Shown here: positions 44,843 to 53,903 of the stretch, in pieces | How the letters are laid out: every line of letters begins with the position of its first letter | Position numbering within the stretch: position 1 is the stretch's first letter | NCBI GenBank assembly: GCA_965243835.1 | Contig: OZ251578.1 | Location: 1,922,001 to 1,986,000, forward strand | Source: G965202665 sp965243835 | GTDB taxonomy: Bacteria > Actinomycetota > Acidimicrobiia > Spongiisociales > Spongiisociaceae | Length of the DNA: 64,000 nt | Reading direction: 5' to 3' | Translations under genes and position numbers: made by a program | The notes under the pieces: model-generated | Databases searched by the model: none | Seen by the model: the letters and a program-made list of their open reading frames with translations, nothing else | What the model was told of the DNA's origin: nothing

Positions 44843-45991
44843 CTACCGGCGCTCCACGGCCCGCCGGGCCCGACTGCGGGCTTGGCGGTCCGCCTCCATA
44901 ACCTGCTCCACCGTCTCCGGACGGGAGCGGGAATGGCCGTCCAAAACTTCGGCGATCACCCCCGTTATCCCGGGGAAGCCGATCCGGGAGGACAAAAAAG
45001 CCTCCACCGCCACCTCGTCGGCCGCGTTGTAAGCGACCGGGGCCGTCCCTCCCTCCCGACCCGCCTCATAGGCCAGATCCAGGGCGGGAAACGTTTCCCG
45101 ATCCGGAGGATGAAAAGTCAGGGGGGAATCCGTCGGGCGGTAAGACGGGGCGGAGGAGGGAAGGCGCCGGGGGTAGGTGAGGGCGTACTGGATGGGGAGG
45201 CTCATATCGGGACGGCCCATTTGGGCTTTCAGCGCACCGTCCCGGAATTCCACCATGGAATGGACGATGCTTTCCGGATGGACCACCACCTCGATCCGGT
45301 CGTAGCCGATCCCGAACAGATGATGCGCCTCGATCACCTCCAGTCCCTTGTTGACCAGGGTGGCCGAATCGACGGTGATGCGCTCCCCCATCCGCCAAGT
45401 GGGATGATCCAAGGCTTGGCGCACGGTCGCTTTCGCCAACTGCTCGGGTCCCATCCCCCGGAAAGGCCCCCCGGAGGCGGTCAGGATCAACTTTTCCACC
45501 TCCTCGGTCCGCTCGCCCCGCAGACACTGAAACAGGGCGGAATGTTCGGAGTCCACCGGAATCAACTCCCCTCCCCCGTCCTGCGCGGCCCGGGCCAGCA
45601 ACTCCCCTCCCGCCACCAGGCTTTCCTTGTTGGCCAAAGCCAGGCGGGAGCCCGCGGCCAGGGCGGCCGCCGAGGCGGGCAATCCGGCCACTCCCACGAT
45701 GCCGTTCACCACCGTCGCCCCCGGGGCGGCGGCCAAACCCAGGACCCCCTCCTCGCCCGGCAGATAGCGGGAGCCCAGCAGGGAGCGCAGGCGCCGGTGG
45801 GAGGCCGCGGAGGGGCGGGCCACGGCCACTTTCGCCCGCGGATAACGCTCCGCCCAGCGGCAAAGGGGCTCCAGGGAAGACTCCGACCCGCCGGCCGCCA
45901 TCCCCTCCACCGCGATCCCCAACCGGTCCGCCACCTGCAGGGTGCGGCGGCCGATGGACCCGGTGACCCCCAGCACCACCACCGGGTTCAC
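44843..45991 (-). CDS. dxr: 1-Deoxy-D-xylulose 5-phosphate reductoisomerase
   Basis: A 382-residue NADPH enzyme, the committed step of the methylerythritol phosphate pathway. VVVLGVTGSIGRRTLQVADR is the nucleotide site. LANKESLVAGGELL, PVDSEHSALFQCLRG, TASGGPFRGM and HPTWRMGERITVDSATLVNKGLEVIEAHHLFG are the metal and substrate motifs. GTG 45991 overlaps the cdsA stop (GTGA); a longer upstream frame is only a shadow of cdsA. Confidence 0.95.
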   Translation of the reverse strand: MNPVVVLGVTGSIGRRTLQVADRLGIAVEGMAAGGSESSLEPLCRWAERYPRAKVAVARPSAASHRRLRSLLGSRYLPGEEGVLGLAAAPGATVVNGIVGVAGLPASAAALAAGSRLALANKESLVAGGELLARAAQDGGGELIPVDSEHSALFQCLRGERTEEVEKLILTASGGPFRGMGPEQLAKATVRQALDHPTWRMGERITVDSATLVNKGLEVIEAHHLFGIGYDRIEVVVHPESIVHSMVEFRDGALKAQMGRPDMSLPIQYALTYPRRLPSSAPSYRPTDSPLTFHPPDRETFPALDLAYEAGREGGTAPVAYNAADEVAVEAFLSSRIGFPGITGVIAEVLDGHSRSRPETVEQVMEADRQARSRARRAVERR

Positions 45992-47160
45992 AGGTAACCG
46001 AACCAGAGAAAAGTCAGATAGGCGGCGGGGATGGTGAACAAATAGGAGTCCACCCGGTCCAGGATGCCTCCGTGACCGGGCAGAATGGAGCCCATGTCCT
46101 TGATTCCGATGGAGCGTTTGATGCCGGATTCGGCCACATCCCCCGCCGGGCCCGCCAGGCACACCACCCCCGCCAAAACCACCATGGAGCCCAACGTGAA
46201 CGGCTCCAGCCACCCCAGGCGCCCCACCAGGGCCGCGGCCAAAAGGGTGATGACCGACCCGCCCAGGAAACCCTCCACCGTCTTGTTGGGGGAAAGGACG
46301 GGGGCCAGGGGACGACTGCCGAAAGCCCTCCCGCAGGAGTAGGCGGCGATGTCATTGAGGGCGGTCAAGCCGATCACGCCGATTACCAAGGCCGCGGAGT
46401 CGGCCGCGCGAAACACGGGCAAGGCGAAGGAAGCGGGCAGGGCGATCCAGGCCGCGCCCAGCACGGTCACCGCGGTGTTGGCCAGCGGAAACGTGCGGGC
46501 CGCCAGGATTATCCACAGGGCGGCGCCCAACACCAACCCCGCCATTACCCCGGCCGCCCCGAACGGGCCCGCGGACCACGACACGTACAAAATCGCGGCC
46601 GCGCCCAGCAACCCCGCCAGCGACAGGGGCGCGAACCCGGCCCCCCGGGAAGCCTGATAGAACTCGTACACCGCCAGCAGGACCGCCGCCGACAGGAACA
46701 GCGTCACCCAGGACGGTCCCGCGTACAGGGCGCCGAAGAAAACCACGATGAAGGCCAACCCGGTGGCCACCCGGAGGCCCAACTCGGAGCGGCGGGCCAT
46801 GTCGACCCGGACCAGTGTTTCCGGATCCCCCAGGTCCTTGCCGGTCATGTCCTCAAACCCGATCACCCCCGGCTCCACCCCGGGAATATGGGCGGCGACC
46901 GCCGACGGTTCATGCACCCGGGCTCCGGCCGCGGCCACCTCCTCCGCCAGATTCTGATATTCCCGGGTGCTGGAATCTATGTACTCTTGATCGGTGAACC
47001 GGCCGGCCCGGCCGTCGTCCGGGGTGGGCGGACCGGAAACGGCGGAATCCTCCGACGGGCCCTCCGGAGCGGGAGACGGGCCGGAGGGAGGCGGAGGGTC
47101 GTCCGGGGCGGAGGACGGGAACGGGGCGTCCGCCGGAGAAGGGTGCGGTTCAGACTTCAA
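45988..47160 (-). CDS. cdsA: Phosphatidate cytidylyltransferase with N-terminal extension
   Basis: A 390-residue enzyme that makes CDP-diacylglycerol for phospholipid synthesis. The C-terminal two thirds are a membrane domain of about eight helices ending with the signature GDVAESGIKRSIGIKDMGSILPGHGGILDRVDS. The first 125 or so residues are a soluble, Pro/Ser/Glu-rich segment not usual for the family; it may be a regulatory or disordered tail. The ATG lies inside the last codons of frr, and dxr overlaps its end. Confidence 0.92.
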   Translation of the reverse strand: MKSEPHPSPADAPFPSSAPDDPPPPSGPSPAPEGPSEDSAVSGPPTPDDGRAGRFTDQEYIDSSTREYQNLAEEVAAAGARVHEPSAVAAHIPGVEPGVIGFEDMTGKDLGDPETLVRVDMARRSELGLRVATGLAFIVVFFGALYAGPSWVTLFLSAAVLLAVYEFYQASRGAGFAPLSLAGLLGAAAILYVSWSAGPFGAAGVMAGLVLGAALWIILAARTFPLANTAVTVLGAAWIALPASFALPVFRAADSAALVIGVIGLTALNDIAAYSCGRAFGSRPLAPVLSPNKTVEGFLGGSVITLLAAALVGRLGWLEPFTLGSMVVLAGVVCLAGPAGDVAESGIKRSIGIKDMGSILPGHGGILDRVDSYLFTIPAAYLTFLWFGYL

Positions 47161-47695
47161 GGAGTTCCCGTTCCTTGTTGCGCAGGATTTCCTCCACCCG
47201 GGCTATGAACCGGTCGTGGTGCTCCTGCAACTGTTTTTCGGCCCGGCGGACATCGTCCTCGGACTCTCCCAAATCGTTCAGGTCGTCGCGCGTGGAACGC
47301 CGAATGTTGCGGATGGACACCCGCCCTTCCTCGGCCATGTTGCGGGCCACCCGGATCAGATCCCGGCGCCGCTCCTCGGTCAGCGACGGAAAAGCCAGTC
47401 GGATCACCTGGCCGTCGTTGGAGGGATTCAGTCCCAAATCGGAGGCCTGAATGGCCCGTTCGATGTCGCCCAGGGACGCCGGGTCGAAGGGATGGACGAT
47501 CAGCAACTGCGGCTCGGGAACGGTGGTGGAGGCCAACTGCTGCAACGGGGTGGGAGCGCCGTAGTAGTCGACCGTAACCCGGGACAGAAGAGCAGGGTTG
47601 GCCCGGCCGGTGCGCAAGGTGGCGAACTCGCCTTGCGTGTGGGTGATGGCCAACGCCATTCTCTTGGCGGCGTCTTCCAGAAATTCGTCAAGCAT
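47150..47695 (-). CDS. frr: Ribosome recycling factor
   Basis: A 181-residue factor that splits post-termination ribosomes with EF-G. The three-helix bundle pattern is complete: EDAAKRMALAITHTQGEFATLRTGRANPALL, VDYYGAPTPLQQLA, PFDPASLGDIERAIQASDLGLNPSNDG and LTEERRRDLIRVARNMAEEGRVSIRNIRR. It overlaps cdsA by 11 bases. Confidence 0.96.
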   Translation of the reverse strand: MLDEFLEDAAKRMALAITHTQGEFATLRTGRANPALLSRVTVDYYGAPTPLQQLASTTVPEPQLLIVHPFDPASLGDIERAIQASDLGLNPSNDGQVIRLAFPSLTEERRRDLIRVARNMAEEGRVSIRNIRRSTRDDLNDLGESEDDVRRAEKQLQEHHDRFIARVEEILRNKERELLEV

Positions 47696-47723
47696 TTAGA
47701 GTACGTCCGTCCTCCCGCCCGCT

Positions 47724-48437
47724 TCAGTGTACCCGGGTGCCGATGGGTTCCCCGGCGATGGCCCTTTTAATGTTCCCGTGGACCATAAGGCTGAACACCA
47801 CAATGGGCAGTTTGTTGTCCATGCACATGGTAACGGCCGTGGCGTCCATCACCTGCAGGCCGGAGGAAATAAAATCCATATACCCGACCTCGTCGAGCAG
47901 GACGGCATCGGGGTCGACGGCCGGGTCGGCGGTGTAAATTCCGTCTACTTTGCTGGCTTTGAGCATGATCTCCGCCCCCACTTCCACCCCCCGCAGGGCG
48001 GCGGCGGTGTCGGTGGTGAAAAACGGGTTGCCGCTGCCCGCCGCGAAAATAACCGACCGTCCCTTGCGCAGGTGGGAGATGGCCCGCAACCGGATATAGG
48101 GTTCGGCCAGCTGTTGCATGGTGATGGCGGATTGCACCCGGCACTCCGCCCCGTGGGCTTCGATGGCGTCCCGCAGGGCCAGGGCGTTGATCACGGTGGC
48201 CAGCATCCCCATATAGTCGGCGTTGGCCGGTTCCATGCCGGCGGCGGCCGCCGACACCCCCCGGAAAATGTTGCCTCCGCCCACCACTATTCCGATTTCA
48301 TGTCCGGCCTGCTGGGCTTCGGCGATCTCCGCCGCCACCCGGCGCACGGTGTCGGGGGAGATGCCGTAGTTCACCTCCGGGTCGGCGAAGGCTTCCCCCG
48401 AAAGTTTAAGCAACACCCGTTTCGGGCCTGGGCCCAT
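47724..48437 (-). CDS. pyrH: Uridylate kinase (UMP kinase)
   Basis: A 237-residue enzyme that phosphorylates UMP to UDP. LLKLSGEAFADPE and GIVVGGGNIFRG are the phosphate-binding segments, ADYMGMLATVINALALRDAIEA binds UMP, and MKASKVDGIYTADP and FISSGLQVMDATAVTMCMDN are also characteristic. It directly follows tsf with no gap. Confidence 0.95.
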   Translation of the reverse strand: MGPGPKRVLLKLSGEAFADPEVNYGISPDTVRRVAAEIAEAQQAGHEIGIVVGGGNIFRGVSAAAAGMEPANADYMGMLATVINALALRDAIEAHGAECRVQSAITMQQLAEPYIRLRAISHLRKGRSVIFAAGSGNPFFTTDTAAALRGVEVGAEIMLKASKVDGIYTADPAVDPDAVLLDEVGYMDFISSGLQVMDATAVTMCMDNKLPIVVFSLMVHGNIKRAIAGEPIGTRVH

Positions 48438-49058
48438 CTACAGCTCCCGCTCCCCCACGGCGATGCGGGAAAATCGCCGCACGCTGATGTTCTCGTTCAT
48501 CGCGGCCGCCAACCCGGTAACCATATCCCCCACTTTGCCCTCGTACTGGTCGGTCTTGACGAAGTCCTGCTCGTAGAGAACATGGTCCTTGTAGAAGGAG
48601 CGTATTTTGCCTTCCACGATTTTGCCGATGATTTGCTCCGGCTTGCCGGCCGCGGCCGCTTCCCGGGCGATCATTTCTTTTTCTTTTTCCAAGGCCTCGG
48701 GGGGGACGTCCTCCGTTTTCACCCAACGGGGGACGGCGGCGGCGATGTGCATGGCCAGGTCGTGGGCCATCGCCTGAAACTGCTCGCTTTTGGCCACGAA
48801 GTCGGTTTCGGAAACCAACTCCACCAACACCCCCACCGTCGGGTAGCCGCCCGGCTGATGCAGGTAGTGACCCACCGTGCCCTGGTTGGCGTCCCGGCCG
48901 GCCCGTTTTTTGACGTCGGCCAGGCCTTTCTCCCGAAGCAGGTCCTTGGCCTGGTCCATGTCGCCGTCGCTTTCCACCAGGGCTTGTTTGGCGTCCATCA
49001 TCCCCACGCCGGTGGCCCGGCGCAGGGCTTGCACGTCTCGGGCTGTGAACTGCGGCAT
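48438..49058 (-). CDS. tsf: Elongation factor Ts
   Basis: A 206-residue nucleotide exchange factor for EF-Tu. The N-terminal UBA-like VQALRRATGVGMMDAKQALVESDGDMDQAKDLLREKGL, the EF-Tu contact region VELVSETDFVAKSEQFQAMAHDLAMHIA, and the dimerisation segment are present. It is the short form typical of actinobacteria. It lies 9 nt after rpsB. Confidence 0.95.
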   Translation of the reverse strand: MPQFTARDVQALRRATGVGMMDAKQALVESDGDMDQAKDLLREKGLADVKKRAGRDANQGTVGHYLHQPGGYPTVGVLVELVSETDFVAKSEQFQAMAHDLAMHIAAAVPRWVKTEDVPPEALEKEKEMIAREAAAAGKPEQIIGKIVEGKIRSFYKDHVLYEQDFVKTDQYEGKVGDMVTGLAAAMNENISVRRFSRIAVGEREL

Positions 49059-49067
49059 CTCTCCGTC

Positions 49068-50150
49068 CTAACTTTGGGTTTCGTCGGCGGTTTCCCGCCC
49101 GCTCTCCCCGGCCGCGGGGGCCGGGTTCTCATTGTCGTCGGCTGCCCGCTCCCCGCCCGGGACGGGAACGGATTCCGGAGGCTGCTCCGTTTCCCCGCTT
49201 GCGCCTTCCTGCGGAGGCGCGGGGACCCGGTAAACCTCCGCAGCCGCACCGGTTCCGGCGGCGGCTCCCCCATCCTCCCCGTCCTCCCCGGACTGCTCCG
49301 TCCGGTCCGCCGGGAGGTCGGCGACTGGTTCATCTACCTTCGTCCGCCCCGCATCCTCCGTCTCCTCCTCCGGCGCGTGCGGGGCGGGGGCTTGCGGGAC
49401 GGCCCGCACCGGTTGCGGCCCCGGAGCCTCAGCGGCCCCTTCAGCGGCCGCCGCCGCTTCGGACTCGGCCCGGTTCCTCCCCTCCGCGCAGGCGGCGGCT
49501 ACGGCGTTGGCCACCAGCGACGCGGCCCGGATGGCGTCATCGTTGCCGGGAATGACGTACTCGACGGGATCGGGGTCGCAGTTGGAATCGGTCAATGCGA
49601 TAACCGGAATGTTGAGCCGGACCGCTTCCTTGACCGCGATCTGTTCGGCGTTAATGTCCACCACGAACATCGCCGAAGGGAGGGAGGTCATTTCCGCCAC
49701 CCCGCCCAAGGCCTTTTCCAGTTGCACCAACTCCCGCCGCAGGCGCAGGCGCTCCTTTTTGGGAAGCTGCTCCATATCCCCGTTGTTTTCCATTTCCGTC
49801 AACTCTTTCATGTAGAAAATGCGACGGTTGATGGTCTTGAAATTGGTAAGCATCCCGCCCAGCCATCGAAAGTTGACATAGGGCATTCGGGCCGCAACGG
49901 CCGCCTCCTCGATGGCGGACTGCACTTGGCGCTTGGTGCCCACGAACAGCACCGTGCCGCCCCCCGCCGCCAACTCCCGCACGAAATCGCACGCCCGGAC
50001 GATCTCCTCCAGCGTACGGGGCAGATCGAAGATGTGAATCCCGTTTTTCTCCCCGTAAATGTAGGGGGCCATCTTGGGGTTCCAGCGACGGGTCTGATGT
50101 CCGAAGTGGACGCCCGCCCCCAACAGCTCTTTTATGGTTACATCGGACAA
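49068..50150 (-). CDS. rpsB: 30S ribosomal protein S2
   Basis: A 360-residue ribosomal protein. The S2 core (about 1-230) is normal: VTIKELLGAGVHFGHQTRRWNPKMAPYIYG, FVGTKRQVQSAIEEAA, NFRWLGGMLTNF and the C-terminal NCDPDPVEYVIPGNDDAIRA. It is followed by about 130 residues rich in Ala, Pro and Glu, longer than usual. TTG 50150 has AAGGAGGACAT just before it and gives the normal N-terminus. An ATG 33 bases earlier is possible but lacks a ribosome site. Confidence 0.93.
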   Translation of the reverse strand: MSDVTIKELLGAGVHFGHQTRRWNPKMAPYIYGEKNGIHIFDLPRTLEEIVRACDFVRELAAGGGTVLFVGTKRQVQSAIEEAAVAARMPYVNFRWLGGMLTNFKTINRRIFYMKELTEMENNGDMEQLPKKERLRLRRELVQLEKALGGVAEMTSLPSAMFVVDINAEQIAVKEAVRLNIPVIALTDSNCDPDPVEYVIPGNDDAIRAASLVANAVAAACAEGRNRAESEAAAAAEGAAEAPGPQPVRAVPQAPAPHAPEEETEDAGRTKVDEPVADLPADRTEQSGEDGEDGGAAAGTGAAAEVYRVPAPPQEGASGETEQPPESVPVPGGERAADDNENPAPAAGESGRETADETQS

Positions 50151-50295
50151 ATGTCCTCCTTGTTCGGTTGGTCCTCCGTTCACCCTTCCCGGCGCGACCG
50201 CCGGAACCTTCCCGGGCGCATTCGCCCGACCGCGGAAGGGCGCGGTGAACGTGTGAAGTCGCCTCCCATATTAGAGGCTTTAACGGGGGCGCGGT

Positions 50296-51195
50296 TCATG
50301 CCCGCGGATGACTGAGGTCGTACGTCCGTCGCAGATGGTGGCGGGTGGTGGAAGTGTAAATCTGGGTGGTGCCCAGCTCCACATGCCCGAGCAGCTGCTG
50401 CACCGAGGCCAAGTCGGCCCCGCCTTCCAGCAAATGGGTGGCGAAAGAGTGGCGCAGGGCGTGCGGGAAAGTGCCGGCGCGGGTCTTGACCACCCGGTGC
50501 AAACTGCGGGGGCTCATCGGGATTCCCCGCCCCCCGATCCACAGGGCGGAGCTGGGCCGCTCCCCCAGCAGGGCGGGCCGTCCCTCCCGCAGGTATCTTT
50601 CCAACGCCTCCCGGGCGGCCGCCCCCACCGGCGCGATCCGTTCCCGGCCGCCTTTGCCTTTCACCGTCAACCGGTCCCGGCCCCGCACTTCGGCCGCGGT
50701 CAGGGAAGCCAGCTCGGACACCCGCAGTCCGGTGGCGTACAGGGTTTCCAAAATAGCCCGGTCCCGCAAAGCGCGGGGGTCGTCCCCGTCGACCGCCTCC
50801 AACAGGGCGGCGGTCATCCCCTGGGAAAGGGCCTGGGGCAGGGTGCGGTGCGGCCGGGGACGGGACAGCCGGCCGGCCGGGTTGGCGGGGGCCTCCTCCC
50901 GCCGCACCGCGTCATCGTAAAAGGAGCGGATGGCCGATGTCTTGCGGGACAGGGAGCGGCGGGCGTAACCCTGCGCGGATAAATCGGCCAGGTAGGCGCG
51001 AATCACGTCGTGCCGGACGCCGTCCACTTCCGTTTCCCCCAGTCCGGCGGCGAACTCGAAGAACTGCCGCAGGTCGCGACGGTAGGCGGCCACCGTATTG
51101 GGGGACAACCCGCGCTGGCTTTCCAGCCTGCGTAAAAAGGCGTCCAGGCGCCCGGCGTACCACCGATCGGCGGGGGGTTCGGAATCCTGCTTCAT
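50296..51195 (-). CDS. xerC: Tyrosine recombinase XerC/XerD type
   Basis: A 299-residue recombinase for chromosome dimer resolution. The N-terminal SAM-like domain (LESQRGLSPNTVAAYRRDLRQF) is followed by the catalytic domain with the arginine in ATGLRVSELASLT, the lysine in TVKGKGGRERI, HALRHSFATHLLEGGADLASVQQLLGH and the tyrosine in TTQIYTSTT. It sits between dprA and rpsB as in other actinobacteria. A GGAGG precedes the ATG. Confidence 0.9.
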   Translation of the reverse strand: MKQDSEPPADRWYAGRLDAFLRRLESQRGLSPNTVAAYRRDLRQFFEFAAGLGETEVDGVRHDVIRAYLADLSAQGYARRSLSRKTSAIRSFYDDAVRREEAPANPAGRLSRPRPHRTLPQALSQGMTAALLEAVDGDDPRALRDRAILETLYATGLRVSELASLTAAEVRGRDRLTVKGKGGRERIAPVGAAAREALERYLREGRPALLGERPSSALWIGGRGIPMSPRSLHRVVKTRAGTFPHALRHSFATHLLEGGADLASVQQLLGHVELGTTQIYTSTTRHHLRRTYDLSHPRA

Positions 51196-51225
51196 ACCTC
51201 CATGTTGGTATCCCGGACCGGAAAG

Positions 51226-52272
51226 TCAACGAGCCGTCCCCCGGCAACGCACCATCCCGTCCTCCACGACCGCCTCCCCGCGCGCTTGCATGCGCCCCAA
51301 CTCGGCCAAGGCGGCCGCCGGATCCGGGTCCAGGCCGGCCAGGAAATCGTCTATCTCCGCCAGCGTCTCCGCCCCTCCGCCGCCCTCGGAAGCGCAGGCG
51401 GGCTCTCCCAGGAGCAGGCGCAGGGTTTCCACCAAATCCTCGGGGTCATGCACCGGCAGGGCCCCGTCCCGGATCAACTGGTTGCATCCCACCGAGGAGT
51501 CCCTGGTCACATCCCCGGGGGTGGCGCACACCTCCCGGCCTTGGGCGAGGGCGGTGCGGGCGGTAATCAACGCCCCTCCGGTCACCGCTGCTTCCACGAT
51601 CACCACCACCCGGGACAGGGCGGAGATTATCCGGTTGCGGGGCGGAAACCGCCATCCCAGCGGCGGGGTCCCGGGCGGCGATTCGCTCCACACCGTCCCC
51701 CCGCGCTCCAATAGCTTCTCCCCCAACGGGGCGTTGGCGCGCGGATACCAAACATCCACTCCCGAACCGAGCACCGCCGTTCCCGGAGTGGGACCGCGCA
51801 ACGACCCGCGATGGGCGGCCGCGTCAATGCCCCGGGCCAAGCCGCTGATCACCGACCACCCGGAGCGGGAAATGGCCTCCCCGTACTGTTCGGCGAGGCG
51901 CTTGCCGTAGGAGGTGCAGGTGCGGGTGCCCACTATCGCCACCGCCTTCACCCCGGGCCCGGGGGCCGCCCCCCGCCGGAACAGGAACAGGGGGGATTCG
52001 GGAATGTCCCGCAACTCCTGCGGGAAGCCCGGATCGTCTTCCAGCAAAAGTTCCAGACCGGCCTCCTCCAGTTCCCGCAGGCGGCGGGCGGCGGGAACCT
52101 GCGCCGCCCGGCGCGCCGCCTCCGGTACCTGCACCTGACCGCGGACGATGGCGGCCAAAGCCGCGGCCGGGGACCCGCCCGCCTTGTCCACCACCTCCCG
52201 CAACCGCAACGGGTGCATCCCCACATGCGCCAGTTGCACCCACGCTTCCCGAACCCGCTCCGCGGCCCTCAT
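51226..52272 (-). CDS. dprA: DNA processing protein DprA
   Basis: A 348-residue protein that loads RecA on incoming single-stranded DNA during transformation. The Rossmann-like core has AIVGTRTCTSYGKRLAEQYG, SGLARGIDAAAHRGSL, TAVLGSGVDVWYPRAN and FPPRNRIISALSRVVVIVEAA with SLITA-type GGALITARTALAQGREVCATPG. The C-terminal winged helix is present. The ATG shares a base with the comM stop. Confidence 0.93.
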   Translation of the reverse strand: MRAAERVREAWVQLAHVGMHPLRLREVVDKAGGSPAAALAAIVRGQVQVPEAARRAAQVPAARRLRELEEAGLELLLEDDPGFPQELRDIPESPLFLFRRGAAPGPGVKAVAIVGTRTCTSYGKRLAEQYGEAISRSGWSVISGLARGIDAAAHRGSLRGPTPGTAVLGSGVDVWYPRANAPLGEKLLERGGTVWSESPPGTPPLGWRFPPRNRIISALSRVVVIVEAAVTGGALITARTALAQGREVCATPGDVTRDSSVGCNQLIRDGALPVHDPEDLVETLRLLLGEPACASEGGGGAETLAEIDDFLAGLDPDPAAALAELGRMQARGEAVVEDGMVRCRGTAR

Positions 52273-53741
52273 CACGCCCCCCTCAAGGCCAGGGCTTCGG
52301 CCAGATGCGGTTCCCGCACCGTCTCCTCCTCCGCCAAGTCGGCGATGGTGCGGGACAGCCGCCGCACCCGGTCGAAGCCGCGTCCGGTCAGGACTCCGCT
52401 GCGCAGGGCTTCCTCCGCCAAGCCCCGGGCCCCCGGCTCCATCCGCAACCGGTCCAGATCGCGCCGCCCCAGATCCCGGTTGCGCATCCCCCGCCCGTCT
52501 TGCAACTTGCAGGCGGTCCCCACCCGCCCCGCCACCTCCCGGCTGGGTTCCCCCGGCGGTCCCACCATGGCGTCGGCTTCCACCCGGGGCACTTTGATCC
52601 GGATATCGAACCGGTCCATCAGCGGCCCGGACAGGCGCCGCTGATAACGCTCCACCATCCGCTCCGTGCAACCGCAGGGTTTGCGGCGGTCGTCCCGATA
52701 TCCGCATGGACAGGGATTGGCGGCCGCCACCAGTTGCGCCGCGGCCGGGAAGGCGACCGTGGCCCCTTTGCGGGCGATGGTCACCGTTCCCTCCTCCAGG
52801 GGCTGACGGAGACCGTCCAGCAGGTGGGGCGGGAACTCCCCCAGCTCGTCCAGGAAAAGGACCCCCCGATGGGCCATGCTCAACTCGCCCGGCGTCGGAA
52901 TCCCCGAGCCGCCTCCCAAAATGGCGGCCCGGCTGGCCGAATGATGGGGAACGCGAATCGGCGGCAACGACAGACAGGAGCGGGGACGCCCCGCCGCCGA
53001 CCACACCTGGGCCACCTCCAAGGCGGAATGTTCGTCCAGCGGGGGGAGGATGCCGGGCAGGCACCGGGCCAGCATGGTCTTGCCCACCCCGGGCGGGCCG
53101 GTCATTAGCAGATGGTGCCCGCCCGCCGCCGCCACCTCCAAGGCCCGGCGGGCCAGCAACTGGCCCCGCACCTCGGCCATATCGGGAACGTCGGCGCGGG
53201 GGGCGGACGGCGGAGCCGGGGGGCGGGTAACGGTTTTTCCCTGCGCGGCGGCGATGGCCTCCGGCAGGGAATTGACCACCCGCGTATCCGCGGAGGGGAC
53301 TATCGCCGTTTCGGAGGCGCATCCGGACGGCAACAGACAGGGCACGTCCATCCCGACCGCGGTGACGGCCGCGGCCAGCCCGCCCCGGGCCGAACGAACG
53401 CTCCCGTCCAAGGCCAGTTCCCCCAACGCCAGAACCCGGCAGGCCGCATCCGGGATCTCCCCGGCGGCGGCCAGCAGGGCCAAGGCGATGGGCAAGTCAT
53501 AGGCGCTCCCCGATTTGGGCAGGTCGGCGGGCGCCAGGTTGACGGTTACCGACCGGGCTGGGAATCGGAAACCGGAGACGGCCATGGCCGCCATCACCCG
53601 GTCTTTGGCTTCGCGGACGGCCTTGTCGGGCAAACCGACCAGGCTCAGTCGTCCTTTTTCTCCCCCACCTACGTGGGCTTCGACGCTGACCCGGCGGGCT
53701 TGCACCCCGACCAGCGCCACGGAATGTGTTGTAGCAAACAT
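52272..53741 (-). CDS. comM: ComM-like Mg chelatase-family AAA+ ATPase
   Basis: A 489-residue hexameric helicase-like protein linked to natural transformation. The N-terminal ChlI domain (VSVEAHVGGGEKGRLSLVGLPDKAVREAKDRV, SVTVNLAPADLPKSGSAYDLPIAL) precedes the AAA+ core with GPPGVGKTMLARCLPGILPPL, LFLDELGEFPPHLLDGLRQPLE and NPCPCGYRDD. The exact start is uncertain: ATG 53741, 53753 and 53777 are in frame. I chose 53741 because it fits the family N-terminus (ATTHSVALVG). Confidence 0.9.
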   Translation of the reverse strand: MFATTHSVALVGVQARRVSVEAHVGGGEKGRLSLVGLPDKAVREAKDRVMAAMAVSGFRFPARSVTVNLAPADLPKSGSAYDLPIALALLAAAGEIPDAACRVLALGELALDGSVRSARGGLAAAVTAVGMDVPCLLPSGCASETAIVPSADTRVVNSLPEAIAAAQGKTVTRPPAPPSAPRADVPDMAEVRGQLLARRALEVAAAGGHHLLMTGPPGVGKTMLARCLPGILPPLDEHSALEVAQVWSAAGRPRSCLSLPPIRVPHHSASRAAILGGGSGIPTPGELSMAHRGVLFLDELGEFPPHLLDGLRQPLEEGTVTIARKGATVAFPAAAQLVAAANPCPCGYRDDRRKPCGCTERMVERYQRRLSGPLMDRFDIRIKVPRVEADAMVGPPGEPSREVAGRVGTACKLQDGRGMRNRDLGRRDLDRLRMEPGARGLAEEALRSGVLTGRGFDRVRRLSRTIADLAEEETVREPHLAEALALRGA

Positions 53742-53903
53742 ACCATCCAACATAAGGTAAGACTGCGACAAAAACAAGGGGGTTGTTTTACAATGCTTAA
53801 AAGCCTGGTAAAAGCGGGAATTGGAGGGCGGCGGGGTTACCGGGGGTCCGGTGCGCGGGCGCCCTTCGGACGAGGTTTTCGGAAACGACCCGGCGCCGGA
53901 GCG
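53742..53903. other. Gap between the Vsr-like gene and comM
   Basis: It contains TTGTTTTACAATG followed by a frame beginning MLKSLVKAG on the plus strand that has no family features beyond the first residues. I do not call it a gene. No terminator is evident. Confidence 0.35.

Noticed and set aside
53793..53900. Plus-strand start MLKSLVKAG after a TTACAAT box
   Set aside because: After about nine residues the frame becomes Gly/Arg-rich and runs antisense to the Vsr-like gene.
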